Notes: a model not told the origin generated them from the sequence alone. A DNA stretch of 64,000 nucleotides from an uncultured Collinsella sp. (GCA_958437935.1 CAUBPS010000001.1:195858-259857), one strand, 5' to 3'. Shown: positions 1 through 10,018, counted from the first letter of the stretch. Program-made: numbers and translations.

Positions 1-58
1 CGCGCAGCCGTTGTGGAGAGATCGGAATCCTTCACAGTCCAAAGAGCCTTTCTAGAAA

Positions 59-108
59 CCTACCAAAAAGGGACAGGTTTATTTTGGCAGGTTTTATCTG
101 GGGAAACG
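59..108 (+). repeat. Dispersed hairpin repeat family A, copy 1
   Basis: About 50 bp containing the arms CCTACCAAAA and TTTTGGCAGG around a GGGACAGGTTT core, followed by GTTTTATCTGGGGAAACG. The arms can pair with one mismatch. Near-identical copies lie at about 26705, 36681, 47348 and 48437, with a degenerate one at 37890, all between genes and in both orientations. It behaves like a REP-type intergenic palindrome. It lies downstream of lgt. Confidence 0.8.
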
Positions 109-139
109 TTACGGTTCTGTCATCATTGCCCAGCAAACC

Positions 140-168
140 ACCACAAAGGTGCCTGCCCCCTTTGTGGT
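140..168 (-). terminator. Probable terminator hairpin downstream of lgt
   Basis: Perfect 10-bp arms ACCACAAAGG and CCTTTGTGGT with a 9-nt loop lie just past the lgt stop. On the minus strand the stem is followed by a G/T-rich stretch rather than a clean T-run, so termination is plausible but not certain. Confidence 0.45.
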
Positions 169-180
169 CGTATGTGGTGG

Positions 181-1002
181 TTAAGCGTCGAGGTAGATGC
201 GCTGGGGGCGATTGCGGTGTCGGGCAAAGATGACGAGCGCCAGGCCCGCAATAACGAGCGGAAGGCTCAGCAGCTGACCCATCGTGATGACGCCGCCCAG
301 CAGATAGCCAAGCTGGGCGTCGGGCACGCGCACGAACTCGACGAGGAAGCGGACGATGCCGTAACCCATCACAAACACGCCCATAAACGTGCCCTGGGGC
401 AGCAGCGGCTTTTTGCGGCTGAGCACCTGCAGAATGCAAAAGAGCACAATGCCCTCAAGAAATGCCTCGTAGAGCTGGGAGGGGTGACGCGGCATATCGC
501 CCGCGGTGCCACCGAAGACCACGCCCCAGGGCAGATCGGTCGGCTTGCCCCACAGCTCACCGTTGACAAAGTTGGCACAACGGCCCAGGCACAGGGCCAG
601 CGGAGCGCCAATGACGGCAAGATCGGCCAACGTCCATGCATCGAGCTTATACATGCGGCACACGATGATGCCGCCCAAGATGCCGCCGACCAGGCCACCG
701 TGGAAGCTCATGCCGCCCTCGTTGGTGGCAAAGATCTCGAGCGGGTGCGCCCAGTAGTAGCCGTCGCCGTAAAAGATGACGTAGAACAGACGGGCGCCAA
801 TGATAAGGCCAAAGACCACGCCGACCACGACACTCGTCAGGTCGTCAATCGTGATGCTAAAGCCCCAGCGACGCTGCGTGCGGTACATGACGACCGCCGT
901 GAGCAGGGCACCGACCACATAGGCCAGACCATACCAGTAAATCGTGATGGGCCCCGCCGAAATCGCGACGGGATCAAGCATATGGTAGAAGTCGTTGAGC
1001 AT
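181..1002 (-). CDS. lgt: Prolipoprotein diacylglyceryl transferase
   Basis: Integral membrane enzyme that moves diacylglycerol from phosphatidylglycerol to the lipobox cysteine of pre-lipoproteins, the first step of lipoprotein maturation. The 273-residue protein has several membrane segments. It carries the Lgt signature GRCANFVNGELWG around residue 140 and the conserved HGG motif (SFHGGLVGG) near residue 100. The chosen ATG has an AGGAGGG ribosome-binding site 5 nt upstream; an in-frame start 9 codons earlier has none. It is last in a minus-strand run behind the nifU-like and dCMP deaminase genes. A client lipoprotein, the amino-acid binding protein at 26.9 kb, is encoded in this window. 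Confidence 0.96.
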   Translation of the reverse strand: MLNDFYHMLDPVAISAGPITIYWYGLAYVVGALLTAVVMYRTQRRWGFSITIDDLTSVVVGVVFGLIIGARLFYVIFYGDGYYWAHPLEIFATNEGGMSFHGGLVGGILGGIIVCRMYKLDAWTLADLAVIGAPLALCLGRCANFVNGELWGKPTDLPWGVVFGGTAGDMPRHPSQLYEAFLEGIVLFCILQVLSRKKPLLPQGTFMGVFVMGYGIVRFLVEFVRVPDAQLGYLLGGVITMGQLLSLPLVIAGLALVIFARHRNRPQRIYLDA

Positions 1003-1111
1003 GTCGACCCTCCTACTCCCTACATACAAATGCGGCCGCGGGCCTTACGCTCGCAGCCGCATATTTGGGCGTAACGTCTATGCGGAGTATGCCGTCCGCA
1101 GCTTTCGCATC

Positions 1112-1390
1112 TTAGAACGGCGCGTACTCGTCGTACAGGTCGTCGGTCTCGCCGGAGGCATTGACCTGCTCGACACGGGTAACGCCGGGCACATGCTCCT
1201 TCAGGATGCGCTCAATACCCATGGACAGGGTCAGCGAGCTCATGGGGCAGCCGGCGCAAGCGCCCTGCAGCTCCAGTTTGACGACGCCCTCGTCGTCAAC
1301 GCCCACATACTCCATATCGCCGCCGTCGGCCTGCAGGTTGGGGCGAATCTCTTCAAGAACCTTCTTAAGCAGCTCTTCGTTAACAGCCAC
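1112..1390 (-). CDS. NifU-like C-terminal-domain Fe-S scaffold protein
   Basis: A 92-residue protein consisting only of the Nfu/NifU C-terminal domain. It has the CxxC motif CAGCP (residues about 45-49) that binds a [4Fe-4S] cluster between two subunits in this family, and the usual ADGGDMEYVGVDD segment near the N-terminus. By family knowledge it acts as a scaffold or carrier that delivers clusters to apo-enzymes. Fe-S clients in this window include the radical SAM proteins and the dehydratase activase. An AGGAGCC ribosome-binding site precedes the ATG. The extra acidic tail (ETDDLYDEYAPF) is typical of short actinobacterial versions. Confidence 0.92.
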   Translation of the reverse strand: MAVNEELLKKVLEEIRPNLQADGGDMEYVGVDDEGVVKLELQGACAGCPMSSLTLSMGIERILKEHVPGVTRVEQVNASGETDDLYDEYAPF

Positions 1391-1562
1391 AGGGGCTCCT
1401 TTCTCACAATTACGCGGGCGCGCCCGCGGACAGGGGCTATGTTACTACAGCCATGTACCCGCTTAGGCGCCAGCCATGCGTGCGGACACGACTTTCACGA
1501 GCGGTCAATTTGGGACGGGTCTCTTTTGGCTGTTTTTTGTTGCCAGCTGGCGTTGCCACGCG

Positions 1563-2087
1563 CTACTGCCGAGCCTGTCCCTCGGTGCCGATGTGAACAT
1601 CGACGATAACCTGGCGGTAGCTGATGCCACAGGAGTCGAGGATGCGACGGCTGATGCGCCCATCATCGGTGTCGGCGTACTTGTTGTCCAGGTAGACAAC
1701 CTCACCCACGCCCACCTGCGCCAGGATCTTGGCGCAGTCGTGGCACGGGAACAGCGTGACGTAGACCGTGGAACCCTCGAGGTCCTTGAGCGAGCCACGG
1801 TAGTTGAGCACGGCGTTGGCCTCGGCATGGACCACGTAGTTGTGCTTGTCCTGCAGCGGGTCATCGCTCGTACCCCACGGGAAAAAGTCGTCGTTGAGCG
1901 CCGAGGGCGTGCCGTTGTAACCCACCGAAAGGATGCGGTGGTTGGTGCTGGCGATGCACGCTCCCACCTGCGTGTTGGGGTCCTTGCTGCGGCGCTGCGC
2001 GGCGATGGCCACGCTCATAAAGAACTCGTCCCAGCTAATGACGTCCAGGCGCTTGCCCGACGCGGTTTGATGAAGATCGTCCGACAT
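1563..2087 (-). CDS. dCMP deaminase family protein
   Basis: Zinc-dependent deaminase of the deoxycytidylate/cytidine family, which converts dCMP to dUMP for thymidylate synthesis. The catalytic signature is intact: HAEANAVLN holds the zinc-binding His and the proton-shuttling Glu, and PCHDCAK holds the two zinc-binding Cys. Length is 174 residues from the ATG preceded by GGAGGTG with a 6-nt spacer; a longer reading adds 12 unlikely residues. The N-terminal segment SWDEFFMSVAIAAQRRSKDPNTQVGA is typical of the ComEB/dCMP deaminase branch, so it could also belong to the related competence-type ComEB group. Confidence 0.93.
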   Translation of the reverse strand: MSDDLHQTASGKRLDVISWDEFFMSVAIAAQRRSKDPNTQVGACIASTNHRILSVGYNGTPSALNDDFFPWGTSDDPLQDKHNYVVHAEANAVLNYRGSLKDLEGSTVYVTLFPCHDCAKILAQVGVGEVVYLDNKYADTDDGRISRRILDSCGISYRQVIVDVHIGTEGQARQ

Positions 2088-2169
2088 GGCAGACACCTCC
2101 GCAATCGCAATAGTTTGGCCCATTGTAGCAGGTGAAAGGTAGGGGCGCTTATCCCACCAGCCCCTCGCC

Positions 2170-3021
2170 CTACGCGCAGCGGGGCTTTTGGTTGATGTGG
2201 TAGAGCTCGGCGAGACCCCGCAACGTCAGCGCGTCGTCGACCTTCAGACTGTGACCGACCAGCGACGCAAGTGCCTCGGCATCGTCGCCGGTAATGACGA
2301 TGGGCACGTCGCCCTCCCCCGCGGCCTTGGTCGCGCGCATCTCGGCAAGCACCATGTCGAGCATGCCGTCGATGCGGGCCACCTCGCCCAAGACCACGCC
2401 CGAGCGCATGGCCTCGCGCGTGTTGCGGCCGATGACGTGTGTCGGCGCCGAGGGCTCAACCTGCGGCAGGCGCGCCGCAGCGGCCGAGAGGGAGCGGGCG
2501 CCGAGCGCCAGCCCCGGCGCGATAACGCCGCCGACAAAGGTACCGTGCGCGTCGATGACCTCGATATTGGTCGTCGTGCCCAAGTCGATTACGATGCAGG
2601 GAAAGCCGTAGACGGCGCGTGCCGCCACAGCGTCGGCGATGCGGTCGGGACCGATCTCGGCCGGATCGTCGTAGTGTACGGGCATGCCGGTCTTGAGGCC
2701 CGGCCCCACGGTGAGCACGCGCCCCGTGCAGGTACGGGAAAGCGCCGCCTTCCACGGGCGCTCGAGCGCCGGCACCACGCAGCTCAGCACGGCCGCCGTG
2801 GGCACGAGCGCGCCGGGCATGCCCGCATCGGCCGCCAGCGCGCCCATGACCTGTGCGAGCCTCATGCGCGCTTCGTCGGCCGTAATGCTCGATGGCGTCG
2901 TGATCTCGCACGTCGCAAGCGGGCATTCCTGCGCCGCGGCCGAATCCTCGGCAAACAGACCAAAGCGAATGAACGTGTTACCCACGTCGACCGTCAATAT
3001 ATATGCGCACCCATTAAGCAT
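2170..3021 (-). CDS. coaX: Type III pantothenate kinase
   Basis: Phosphorylates pantothenate at the start of coenzyme A synthesis. The 283-residue protein shows the ASKHA-fold signatures of the type III enzyme: an N-terminal phosphate-binding DVGNT motif (residues about 12-16), GPDRIADAVAA in mid-protein, and the second phosphate motif IDLGTTTNIEVID followed by GGVIAPG. Type III enzymes are generally insensitive to CoA feedback. The start chosen is the ATG behind AAGGAGCG; the longer frame would add 18 residues without a signal. It diverges from the OPT transporter gene. Confidence 0.95.
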   Translation of the reverse strand: MLNGCAYILTVDVGNTFIRFGLFAEDSAAAQECPLATCEITTPSSITADEARMRLAQVMGALAADAGMPGALVPTAAVLSCVVPALERPWKAALSRTCTGRVLTVGPGLKTGMPVHYDDPAEIGPDRIADAVAARAVYGFPCIVIDLGTTTNIEVIDAHGTFVGGVIAPGLALGARSLSAAAARLPQVEPSAPTHVIGRNTREAMRSGVVLGEVARIDGMLDMVLAEMRATKAAGEGDVPIVITGDDAEALASLVGHSLKVDDALTLRGLAELYHINQKPRCA

Positions 3022-3213
3022 CGTCGGCGCTCCTTTCGTCTGCCCAGCAGTATATCGCCTACCTAAACCAGTCATCCCAAAATGACTAGCTTGCCGCTAT
3101 ACTGGTGCGCGGTCGCACGCGAGCTCACGCGGCGGCCCTTGGTAACCCGACTTCCCGCGCCGTATCCGTAGCGGCGCTCCCGGGGGAAGCGGATATACGC
3201 AAAGGAGTTTTAT

Positions 3214-4917
3214 ATGAGCAATCCCTCGAACCGTGCTTCGATGCGCGGGCAACTCACGCTGCGCGGCGTCGTCATCGGCGTCCTTGGCTGCGTAATCATC
3301 ACGGCAAGCTCGGCCTACACCGCCCTCAAGATGGGCGCTCTCCCCTGGCCGATCGTCTTCGCTGCCGTCATCTCGCTGTTCTTCCTGAAGCTCATGGGCA
3401 ACGCCAGCCTCAACGAGGCCAACGTCACCCACACCATCATGTCCGCAGGCGCCATGGTCGCCGGCGGTCTGGCGTTTACCATCCCGGGCGCCTGGATGCT
3501 GGGCTATGCCGACCAGATCAGCTGGCTCGACATGTTTATCGTGGCGCTCGCCGGCACTATCCTGGGCCTTCTCGCCACGGCACTCATCCACCGTCACTTT
3601 ATCGTGGACGCCGCGCTTGAGTTCCCCACCGGCAACGCCGCAGCTCAGACCCTACGCGCGACCGAGGCCGGCGGCAAGACCGGCAAGCAGCTCTTTGGTT
3701 CCATGGCCATCGCCGGCATCTATAGCGTGCTGCGCGACGCCCTGGGCGTGGTGCCCAGCATGCTATGCACGCTCAACATCCCCGGCGTGACCTTTGGTAT
3801 CTACAACTCGCCCATGCTGCTCTCCGTCGGCTTCCTCGTGGGCTTCGCCCCCGTCGCCTTCTGGTTTGCCGGCGCGCTGCTGGGCAACTTTGGCATCATC
3901 GTGGGTGGCACCGCTGCCGGTCTGTTCGACGTTGTGACTGCGCAGGGCATCGTCAAGTCCCTGGGCATGGGCCTCATGATGGGCTTTGGCGTCGCCGTCG
4001 TCCTCAAGGACATCCTGCCGCAGGTCGCCGGTATCGTCCGCGGTCTTGCCGCCGACAGCTCCACCGACACCGACGAGCAGTCGCTCATCTCGGGCTCCCT
4101 TAAGCTCGACGCCGGCATCATCGGCCTGGGCGCTGCCGCCATCGCCGTGATCATCGCCATCGTGCTTGACCTTGGTCCCGTTCCGGCCGTCATCGTGACG
4201 CTGTTCACCTTTGTCACCACCATCATGAGCGCACAGAGCTGTGGCCAGACGGGCATCGACCCCATGGAGATCTTTGGCCTCATAGTCATGCTCATCGTGG
4301 CAGCCTTCGCACAGATCGCTCAGGTCAAGCTGTTCTTTATCGCCGGCATCGTTGCCGTGGCGTGCGGCCTTGCGGGCGACGTCATGAACGACTTTAAGGC
4401 CGGCGCCGTGCTGGGTACCAACCCGCGTGCGCAGTGGATCGGCCAAGCCATTGGCGGCATCGTGGGCGCCCTGGTCGCCGCAGCTGTCATGGTCGCGCTC
4501 GTCACCGCCTATGGTCCGGACGCCTTCGGCCCCGACAAGAGCTTTGTTGCCGCGCAGGCAAGTGTGGTCGCCACCATGGTCTCGGGCATCCCGAGCGTGC
4601 CGTGGTTCGTTGGCGGCTTTATCGCCGGCATCGTCATGTACTGGCTCGGCATTCCGGCCATGATGATCGGCCTGGGCGTGTACCTGCCCTTCTACATGTC
4701 ACTCACGGCATTCCTGGGCTCCTGCGTCAAGCTCGCCTACGACAAGTGGTCCGCCCACCGCGACGCCACCGCTGGTCTTTCTGACGAGGAGAGGGCTGCC
4801 AAGGACGCCGCCTTCCAAGAGCAGGGCCTGGTTGTCGCCAGCGGCCTGCTCGGCGGCGAGTCCATCGTCGGCGTTATCCTGGCGTTTGTCTCCGTGGGCT
4901 TGAGCCTGCTGGGCTAA
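3214..4917 (+). CDS. OPT/YSL-family oligopeptide transporter
   Basis: A 567-residue membrane protein with about 14 hydrophobic segments and a conserved N-terminal block (LTLRGVVIGVLGCVIITASSAYTALKMGALPW, residues about 15-46) that places it in the bacterial OPT superfamily, proton-coupled importers of small peptides or metal chelates. The glycine-rich Gx(3)G helices and the block EFPTGNAAAQTLRA (residues about 138-151) are typical. The ribosome-binding site AAGGAG lies 7 nt before the ATG. It is a single-gene unit ending in a strong terminator. The substrate cannot be told from sequence. Confidence 0.92.
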   Translation: MSNPSNRASMRGQLTLRGVVIGVLGCVIITASSAYTALKMGALPWPIVFAAVISLFFLKLMGNASLNEANVTHTIMSAGAMVAGGLAFTIPGAWMLGYADQISWLDMFIVALAGTILGLLATALIHRHFIVDAALEFPTGNAAAQTLRATEAGGKTGKQLFGSMAIAGIYSVLRDALGVVPSMLCTLNIPGVTFGIYNSPMLLSVGFLVGFAPVAFWFAGALLGNFGIIVGGTAAGLFDVVTAQGIVKSLGMGLMMGFGVAVVLKDILPQVAGIVRGLAADSSTDTDEQSLISGSLKLDAGIIGLGAAAIAVIIAIVLDLGPVPAVIVTLFTFVTTIMSAQSCGQTGIDPMEIFGLIVMLIVAAFAQIAQVKLFFIAGIVAVACGLAGDVMNDFKAGAVLGTNPRAQWIGQAIGGIVGALVAAAVMVALVTAYGPDAFGPDKSFVAAQASVVATMVSGIPSVPWFVGGFIAGIVMYWLGIPAMMIGLGVYLPFYMSLTAFLGSCVKLAYDKWSAHRDATAGLSDEERAAKDAAFQEQGLVVASGLLGGESIVGVILAFVSVGLSLLG

Positions 4918-4958
4918 GTCGAGCAGCTGCTCGACAGCAACCATATTGCCTACGGCTT

Positions 4959-4998
4959 GCCCGGTCGGCAGCTTTTGCGGCTGCTGACCGGGCTTTTT
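4959..4998 (+). terminator. Rho-independent terminator of the OPT transporter gene
   Basis: A 14-bp GC-rich stem (GCCCGGTCGGCAGC with its complement, one G-U wobble), 7-nt loop, then TTTTT. Confidence 0.9.
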
Positions 4999-5010
4999 GA
5001 TATCGAAACA

Positions 5011-5048
5011 AAGAAAAGCCGGCGCGCTGCGTTTAACAGCGCGCCGGC
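5011..5048 (-). terminator. Terminator of the surface-protein gene
   Basis: Perfect 12-bp stem GCCGGCGCGCTG with a short loop. Read on the minus strand it is followed by TTTTCTTTG, so it ends transcription of the large gene at 5118-8571. Confidence 0.88.
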
Positions 5049-5117
5049 CTTATCGTTTGGCTAACGAGACGGTCCCGTTATGAATTGAAGTTCGTTGCAG
5101 AAACTACGCTCGAAACG

Positions 5118-8100
5118 CTACATCTGCTTGCGACGACGATCGCTCAGCGTCACACCAGCGGCCACGAGAGTGATACCGCCGATGACGAACACCTCGCCCG
5201 CAAGAGCGGAATTGTCGCCAGTCTGGGCGAGCGCGGCAGGCGCAGCCTGTTTCTTGGCAACGGGGGCCTTTGCAGCAGCCTGCGCAACCTGAGGCTTGGC
5301 CTGCGGCTCGGCCTTGGGGTGGTACTTGTCGTACTCGGCCTGTGCGGCAGCCAGTGCGTCCTTGGCATCGCCAAGCTCGGCAAGCGCGGCGGCATAGGCG
5401 TCGTTGGCATCGGACAGCTTGGCATCGGCATCGCTCAAAGCAGCCTTGAGACCAGCGACGGCATCGACGGCAGCCTTATAGCGAGCGTAGGCAGCGTTCA
5501 GCTTGACCAGCTTCTCGTTGCCCGTCGTGCCCGCGGCAAGGGATGCCTTGTGATCGACAGCCTCAAGATCGGCCTTGAGTGCCTCGTCGTTGGCAAGCTC
5601 TGCCTTGGCCTTGAAGATATCGAGGTTCGCATCGACGACGGCTTCGTTGGCGGCCTCGAGCTGCTTCTGGGCATCGGCGACACCGGCGACGGCGGCGTCA
5701 TAGGCGGCCTTGGCGTCGTCGACCGCCTTCTGGGCGCCGGCGAAGCGCTCGAAGGCCTTGTTTGCGGTGGCAAGCTCGCCCTCGGCGGCCTTGGCCTTCT
5801 CCTGTGCGTCGGACAGGGCCTGCGCCTTGGCGGCAACCGCCTGCTTGGCGTCCAAAAGAGCAGTCGCGGCCTGGACATCTGCGGCCTGGGCCTTGTCTAC
5901 ACCAGCCTGGGCGGCATCGTCGGCCTTCTTTGCCTCGTCAAGCGAGCCCTGCTTATTCGCAAGGCCCGCTTGGGCGGCATCGCGCTTGGCAGCAAGGTCC
6001 TTGACCGAAGCCGTGGCGTTGTCATACGCCTCATTGGCCTGTTCGGACTTTGCCTTGGCGGCATCGCGGGCGCTGCGAACCTTCGCCTTGTGAGCAGCGG
6101 CCTCGGCTGCCTTCGTCTTGCTGTCAGCAAGCGTGGCGTTTGCCTTATCGAGAGCCGCCTGGGCAGTAGCGGCCTCGGCCTTGGCGGCATCGAGGTTCTG
6201 CTTGAGGGACTCGATGTCGATTCCGCCGAGTGCGTCCTTCGCGGCGTCGTATGCCGTCTTCGCGGCGGCGGTGCCGGACTTAGCCTTCTCGTACTCGCCC
6301 TTGGCGGTGTTCGCGTTAGTGTCGGCCGCGGTATAGGCGTCGCGCGCGCTTTCTTGCTTATCCAATGCGTTAGAATAAGCCGATCCAGCAGTCCCGAAGT
6401 TCTTCTGCGCTTCTGCCAGCTTATTCTGCAGCTGCTTCAGCTGCTCCTTCTGCTCCTGCGTGCCGCCTGCGTTGTATGCGGAATCGATGTAGTCGTTCAG
6501 GAGCTTCTTGAACTCGGAGACAGTGAAATCAGCCTCACTGTCAAAAGAGCTGTAATCGAAGATTGTTACCTCGGAATCGGTGTTCTTACCGCTACCGGTC
6601 GCGATGCCGATAGCCTTCGTGCCGGCATCGATGATGTTGAGATAGTGCCCGCACTCATGGTAGATGCTGCTGTAGTGCTGGTAGATATAGTAGGAATCAT
6701 ATCGATGGTTTCCAAGGTCACTATTCTTTTCGACGTACTTATCGAATGCCTCTTTTTCCTGAGTGTAGAGACCGGTATATGGCAAGCCAAGCGTATCCTC
6801 GGTCTCGCCGCCGGTATATGCGCCGCCGCCGCCGGCAAGATTTTCTCCATTGTCCCAGTAGCAGCCCGAGTGTCCCCAGATGTTCGATGAATATGATACA
6901 TTAAGGGCGGCTGCCGCAGTCATGCGGAGGCTGACGCTGAGCGCCGACTGGCCGTTCGCCTTGCGGAGGTTGTTCTGGGTGTCGAGATATGTCAAGGCGT
7001 TGCGCATCTGCTCCAGGGAGAGCGGGTTGGTGTCGCGAGACATGTCATGATCGACGTACTGGTCATACCATTCGGCCTTGTCAGCGGCACCGGTCAGCAT
7101 CGATACGGCTTCCTGGGCGTTCTTTTTCTGCGTGGCTGTGAACTGGCTGCCGCCGATGATGTAGTTCATGAAGCCGAACATGCCCTGGCTGATTACATTC
7201 TGGTCTACGGTCATGTTCGACTTGAGGTCGGCAATCTGCTGGTTAAGCTTCTCGACCTCGGCGGTTGCGGCATCGTATGCATTTTTCGCATCGGTTACTT
7301 CAGCACGAGCCTGATTGAACTCGTTGTGCTTCTGCTGACGGATCTCGACGAGACGGTCGTACTCCGCCTTCTTGTCGGCCTCGGTCTGCTGGGCCTGCTC
7401 GTATGCCGTCTTCGCGGCGTCACGCTTACTGGCCGCGTCCTTGTACTCCTTGTTTGCCGCATCGTATGCAGACTGGGCAGATGCCACGGCAGCGTTGGCG
7501 GCGTTGGCCTTCTCCTGCGCGGCGGTGGCGGTATTCTGGGCCGCCTGCAGGTTCGCCTGGGCGGTAGCGTCGACATCCGTCGCGGCATTGAGCTCCGCCT
7601 GCGCGGTCTTGAGCTCACCAGCAGCAGCGATCTTGGCGGCCTCAAGCGCACTCAGGTCGACACCCGTACCCGAGACGGCAGCATCGAGCGCGGCCTGCGC
7701 CTGGTTGAACTTCTGCTGGGCGTTATCGCGCGCGGTGGTTGCGGCTGCGAGCGCAGCGGCAGTCTCCTGCTTCTTGGCCTGGGCAGTCGTCAGAGCGGCC
7801 TCAGTGTCCTTCTTTTCCTGCTGGGCGCTAGCCTCGGCAGCCTTGGCCTGGTCCAGATTGGCCTGTGCAGTAGCAACGGCCTTATTGGCGTCATCGAGCT
7901 TTGCCTGTGCGTCCTCGACGGCCTTCTTGGCGGCCTCGTACTCGTCCATACCCATGGCCTCGAGCTTGGCCTGGGCATCATCGAGGGCCTTCTTGGCCTC
8001 ATCCTGCTTTGCCTTGGCGTCCTTGAGCGCCTGGGTCTTATCCTCGACACTCTTGTTGGCTTGATCGAGCTGATCGTTCAGGTCGCCCAGCTTCTTCTGC

Positions 8101-8571
8101 TGCTGCTCGGTCTTTTCGACGGCGGCTTTGAGCTCGTCAATCTTCTCCTGGAGCGCGGCTACCTCGGCCTCGTTCTGCTCGGCGGCGTTATCGGTCACGG
8201 CCTGCGAGGCCTGATCCTTTTGCTGCTGAGCCTGCTTTTGAGACTGACCCGCCGCGTCGGCCTTCTTCTGGGCGGCATCGTAGGCGGCCTGAGCGTCCTT
8301 GAGCTGCTTTGCCGACTCCTCGGCCAGCTGGGCAGCCGTCTTTACGACCGCTTGGTTACCGGCGGCAACGGTATTCTCTACAGAACTACCCCCCCCCCTG
8401 AACAGAATCGCCGTTATCGGTTGACGGTGCAGCGATTGCCGCCAGCGGCGACATGAGCGGCTGAGCGATGAGGCCCGCCGTCAAAACGGTTGCGACGGCG
8501 CGGTTGGCAACGCCCTTGACGTTGACGGCCTTGGCCCGAGGCTCAAAGTGTTGTGGACTGTAGTTTGCCAT
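5118..8571 (-). CDS. LAQTG-anchored coiled-coil surface protein with CAP domain; frame switched off at a G10 tract
   Basis: The gene starts at the ATG behind AAGGGAGAAAGCC. It encodes a signal peptide (hydrophobic core VLTAGLIAQPLMSPLAAIAA, residues about 29-48), then runs into ten Gs followed directly by TAG, which ends the peptide at 61 residues. Removing one G (or adding two) opens a single frame through GGSSVENTVAAG into the rest, giving about 1150 residues. That protein has Ala/Lys/Gln-rich heptad coiled coil, a CAP/SCP-like domain at about residues 495-680 (GENLA, YHECGHYLNII, IGIATGSG), a second long coiled coil, a low-complexity Ala/Lys/Pro stretch, and a C-terminal LAQTG sorting motif, hydrophobic segment and RRRK tail. 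LAxTG is the class E sortase motif of high-GC actinobacteria. No sortase gene lies in this window. Predicted adhesin-like wall protein; the break is either phase variation or a homopolymer sequencing error. Confidence 0.85.
8389..8398 (-). repeat. Poly-G tract (G10 on coding strand) at the frame switch
   Basis: Ten consecutive C on the plus strand, ten G in the coding strand, about 58 codons into the surface-protein gene just after the signal peptide. The present length puts TAG in frame immediately after the tract. G9 or G12 would restore the full frame. Mononucleotide tracts of this length and position are classic slipped-strand contingency sites. Confidence 0.9.
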
Positions 8572-8878
8572 GGCTTTCTCCCTTTGACACGGATGTATCC
8601 ATACGTATCAAATGGTAGCTGTCGATTTTTGAATTCTGTTGCGCAACATTGGCGACCAGCGTATTTTTTGAAATTCACGCTCTCGTGCTTCACAATTTCG
8701 TCACATATGTAGGAGCTGGTGCATCATATTCTTGCGGGATCGAATTGAGCCTATGATTTGCATTTGCCCCCACGTCATCTGCCCCATCGGATTCCGCATC
8801 CAACAGACACCCCGCCCGCCACGGTGTAGAGTTAGGACAACGGGCGCGTTGCGCGGACCGCGCTGGAACGAGGTGGAC

Positions 8879-10018
8879 ATGGAACTCGACAAACAACAGA
8901 TCAAGCGACTACGCGAACGCCATCACCGGCGCCACGGCATCCGCCCTGCTCATAGTGAGGCTGCCGAGCAGGCTGGTCGCTTTTTAAAGCGCGCGTTCAA
9001 CATTCGCGAGGGACGCGCGCCCTATCACGTGATCCGCAAGCGTTTTGTAAACGGGGCGCGTCTGACTGGCTCCCACCTATGCATCCTCATCATCGCCATG
9101 CTGATCGCGAGCATCGGCCTCGATATCGATTCGGACATCGCCATCGTGGGCGCCATGCTCATCTGCCCGCTCATGGGCTCGGTCCTTGCCATGGCATACG
9201 GCATCGCCACGCTCGACCGCGAGATTACCGTCGAAGCCGTCGCCAGCCTTGCGCTGCAGATGGCCTTTTGCCTGGTCACGTCCACGCTGTACTTTAAGCT
9301 CTCGCCCCTTGGCACCACCACGGCCGCCATCATCGACAACTCGACACCCACCGTCTGGGACCTTACCGTCGCACTCGCAGGCGGCTTTGCAGGCGGGCTG
9401 GGCAACTCGCGCGACCAGGAACCCGCCACGCTCATCGCCGGCGTGGCCGTGGCGACCGCGCTCATGCCGCCCCTGTGCGCGGCGGGCTACGGCATCGCCA
9501 TCGCAAGCGGGTCACTGTTTCTCTCGGCGCTTTATGAGTTTGGCATCAACGTGGTCTTTATCGCGCTGGCTGCCGAAGCCGTGCTGCTTCTTTTGCGCGT
9601 GCCGCTCAAGCGCGACCTGAACGGCGACGGTATTGTGACCGCTGAGGAAGACGCCGAGGTCAACGAGCTGTCACGCAAGGTGCGCCGCCGCATCATTGTG
9701 GGCACGATGATCTTTACCATCCCCTGCATCGTCATGACCGCGGGGTCCATTGGCTCGGCGCAGGCCGGCGTGCAGGACGGCTATGGCGTCACCGAAACTA
9801 CGCGCGAACTTGCCGCGGTGCTGCCGGGCTTTAAGGATTACACCGTCGCCGTCGAGACCTCGGCTGCCGAGGGCGAGGAAGAGGGCATCGTCGAGCGCGA
9901 GGTTGTCGCCCATGTGACGACAAGCGAGGCGCTTGGGGCACACGACCGTCACGTCGCCCGCAAGCTCATCGACCTCAATGTGCCCGAGCTCGATCGTGTG
10001 GAGTTTGACGTAAAGTGA
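8879..10018 (+). CDS. DUF389 family membrane protein
   Basis: A 379-residue protein. After a basic N-terminal segment come five or six membrane spans with the DUF389 hallmarks: DIAIVGAMLICPLMGSVLAMAYG (residues about 85-107), ALAGGFAGGLGNSR, and GVAVATALMPPLCAAGYG. The soluble C-terminal tail (from about residue 235) contains an EF-hand-like NGDGIVTAEEDAE stretch. Function is not established for the family. The chosen ATG has GAGGTG 5 nt upstream; the frame stays open for 49 codons upstream but without a ribosome-binding site. The 307 bp before it hold the divergent promoters of this gene and the surface-protein gene and nothing else I can identify. Confidence 0.88.
   Translation: MELDKQQIKRLRERHHRRHGIRPAHSEAAEQAGRFLKRAFNIREGRAPYHVIRKRFVNGARLTGSHLCILIIAMLIASIGLDIDSDIAIVGAMLICPLMGSVLAMAYGIATLDREITVEAVASLALQMAFCLVTSTLYFKLSPLGTTTAAIIDNSTPTVWDLTVALAGGFAGGLGNSRDQEPATLIAGVAVATALMPPLCAAGYGIAIASGSLFLSALYEFGINVVFIALAAEAVLLLLRVPLKRDLNGDGIVTAEEDAEVNELSRKVRRRIIVGTMIFTIPCIVMTAGSIGSAQAGVQDGYGVTETTRELAAVLPGFKDYTVAVETSAAEGEEEGIVEREVVAHVTTSEALGAHDRHVARKLIDLNVPELDRVEFDVK

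Noticed and set aside
20..60. Possible tRNA or gene end at the left edge
   Set aside because: No cloverleaf or continuing frame could be supported in the first 58 bases.
1500..1545. Sixth full copy of repeat family A
   Set aside because: TTGGGACGGGTCTCTTTTGGC is similar in rhythm but lacks the arms and tail; too diverged to call.
5085..6890. A 601-codon plus-strand frame opposite the surface protein
   Set aside because: The Leu/Gly repetitive translation is the mirror of the Ala/Lys coiled coil on the other strand.
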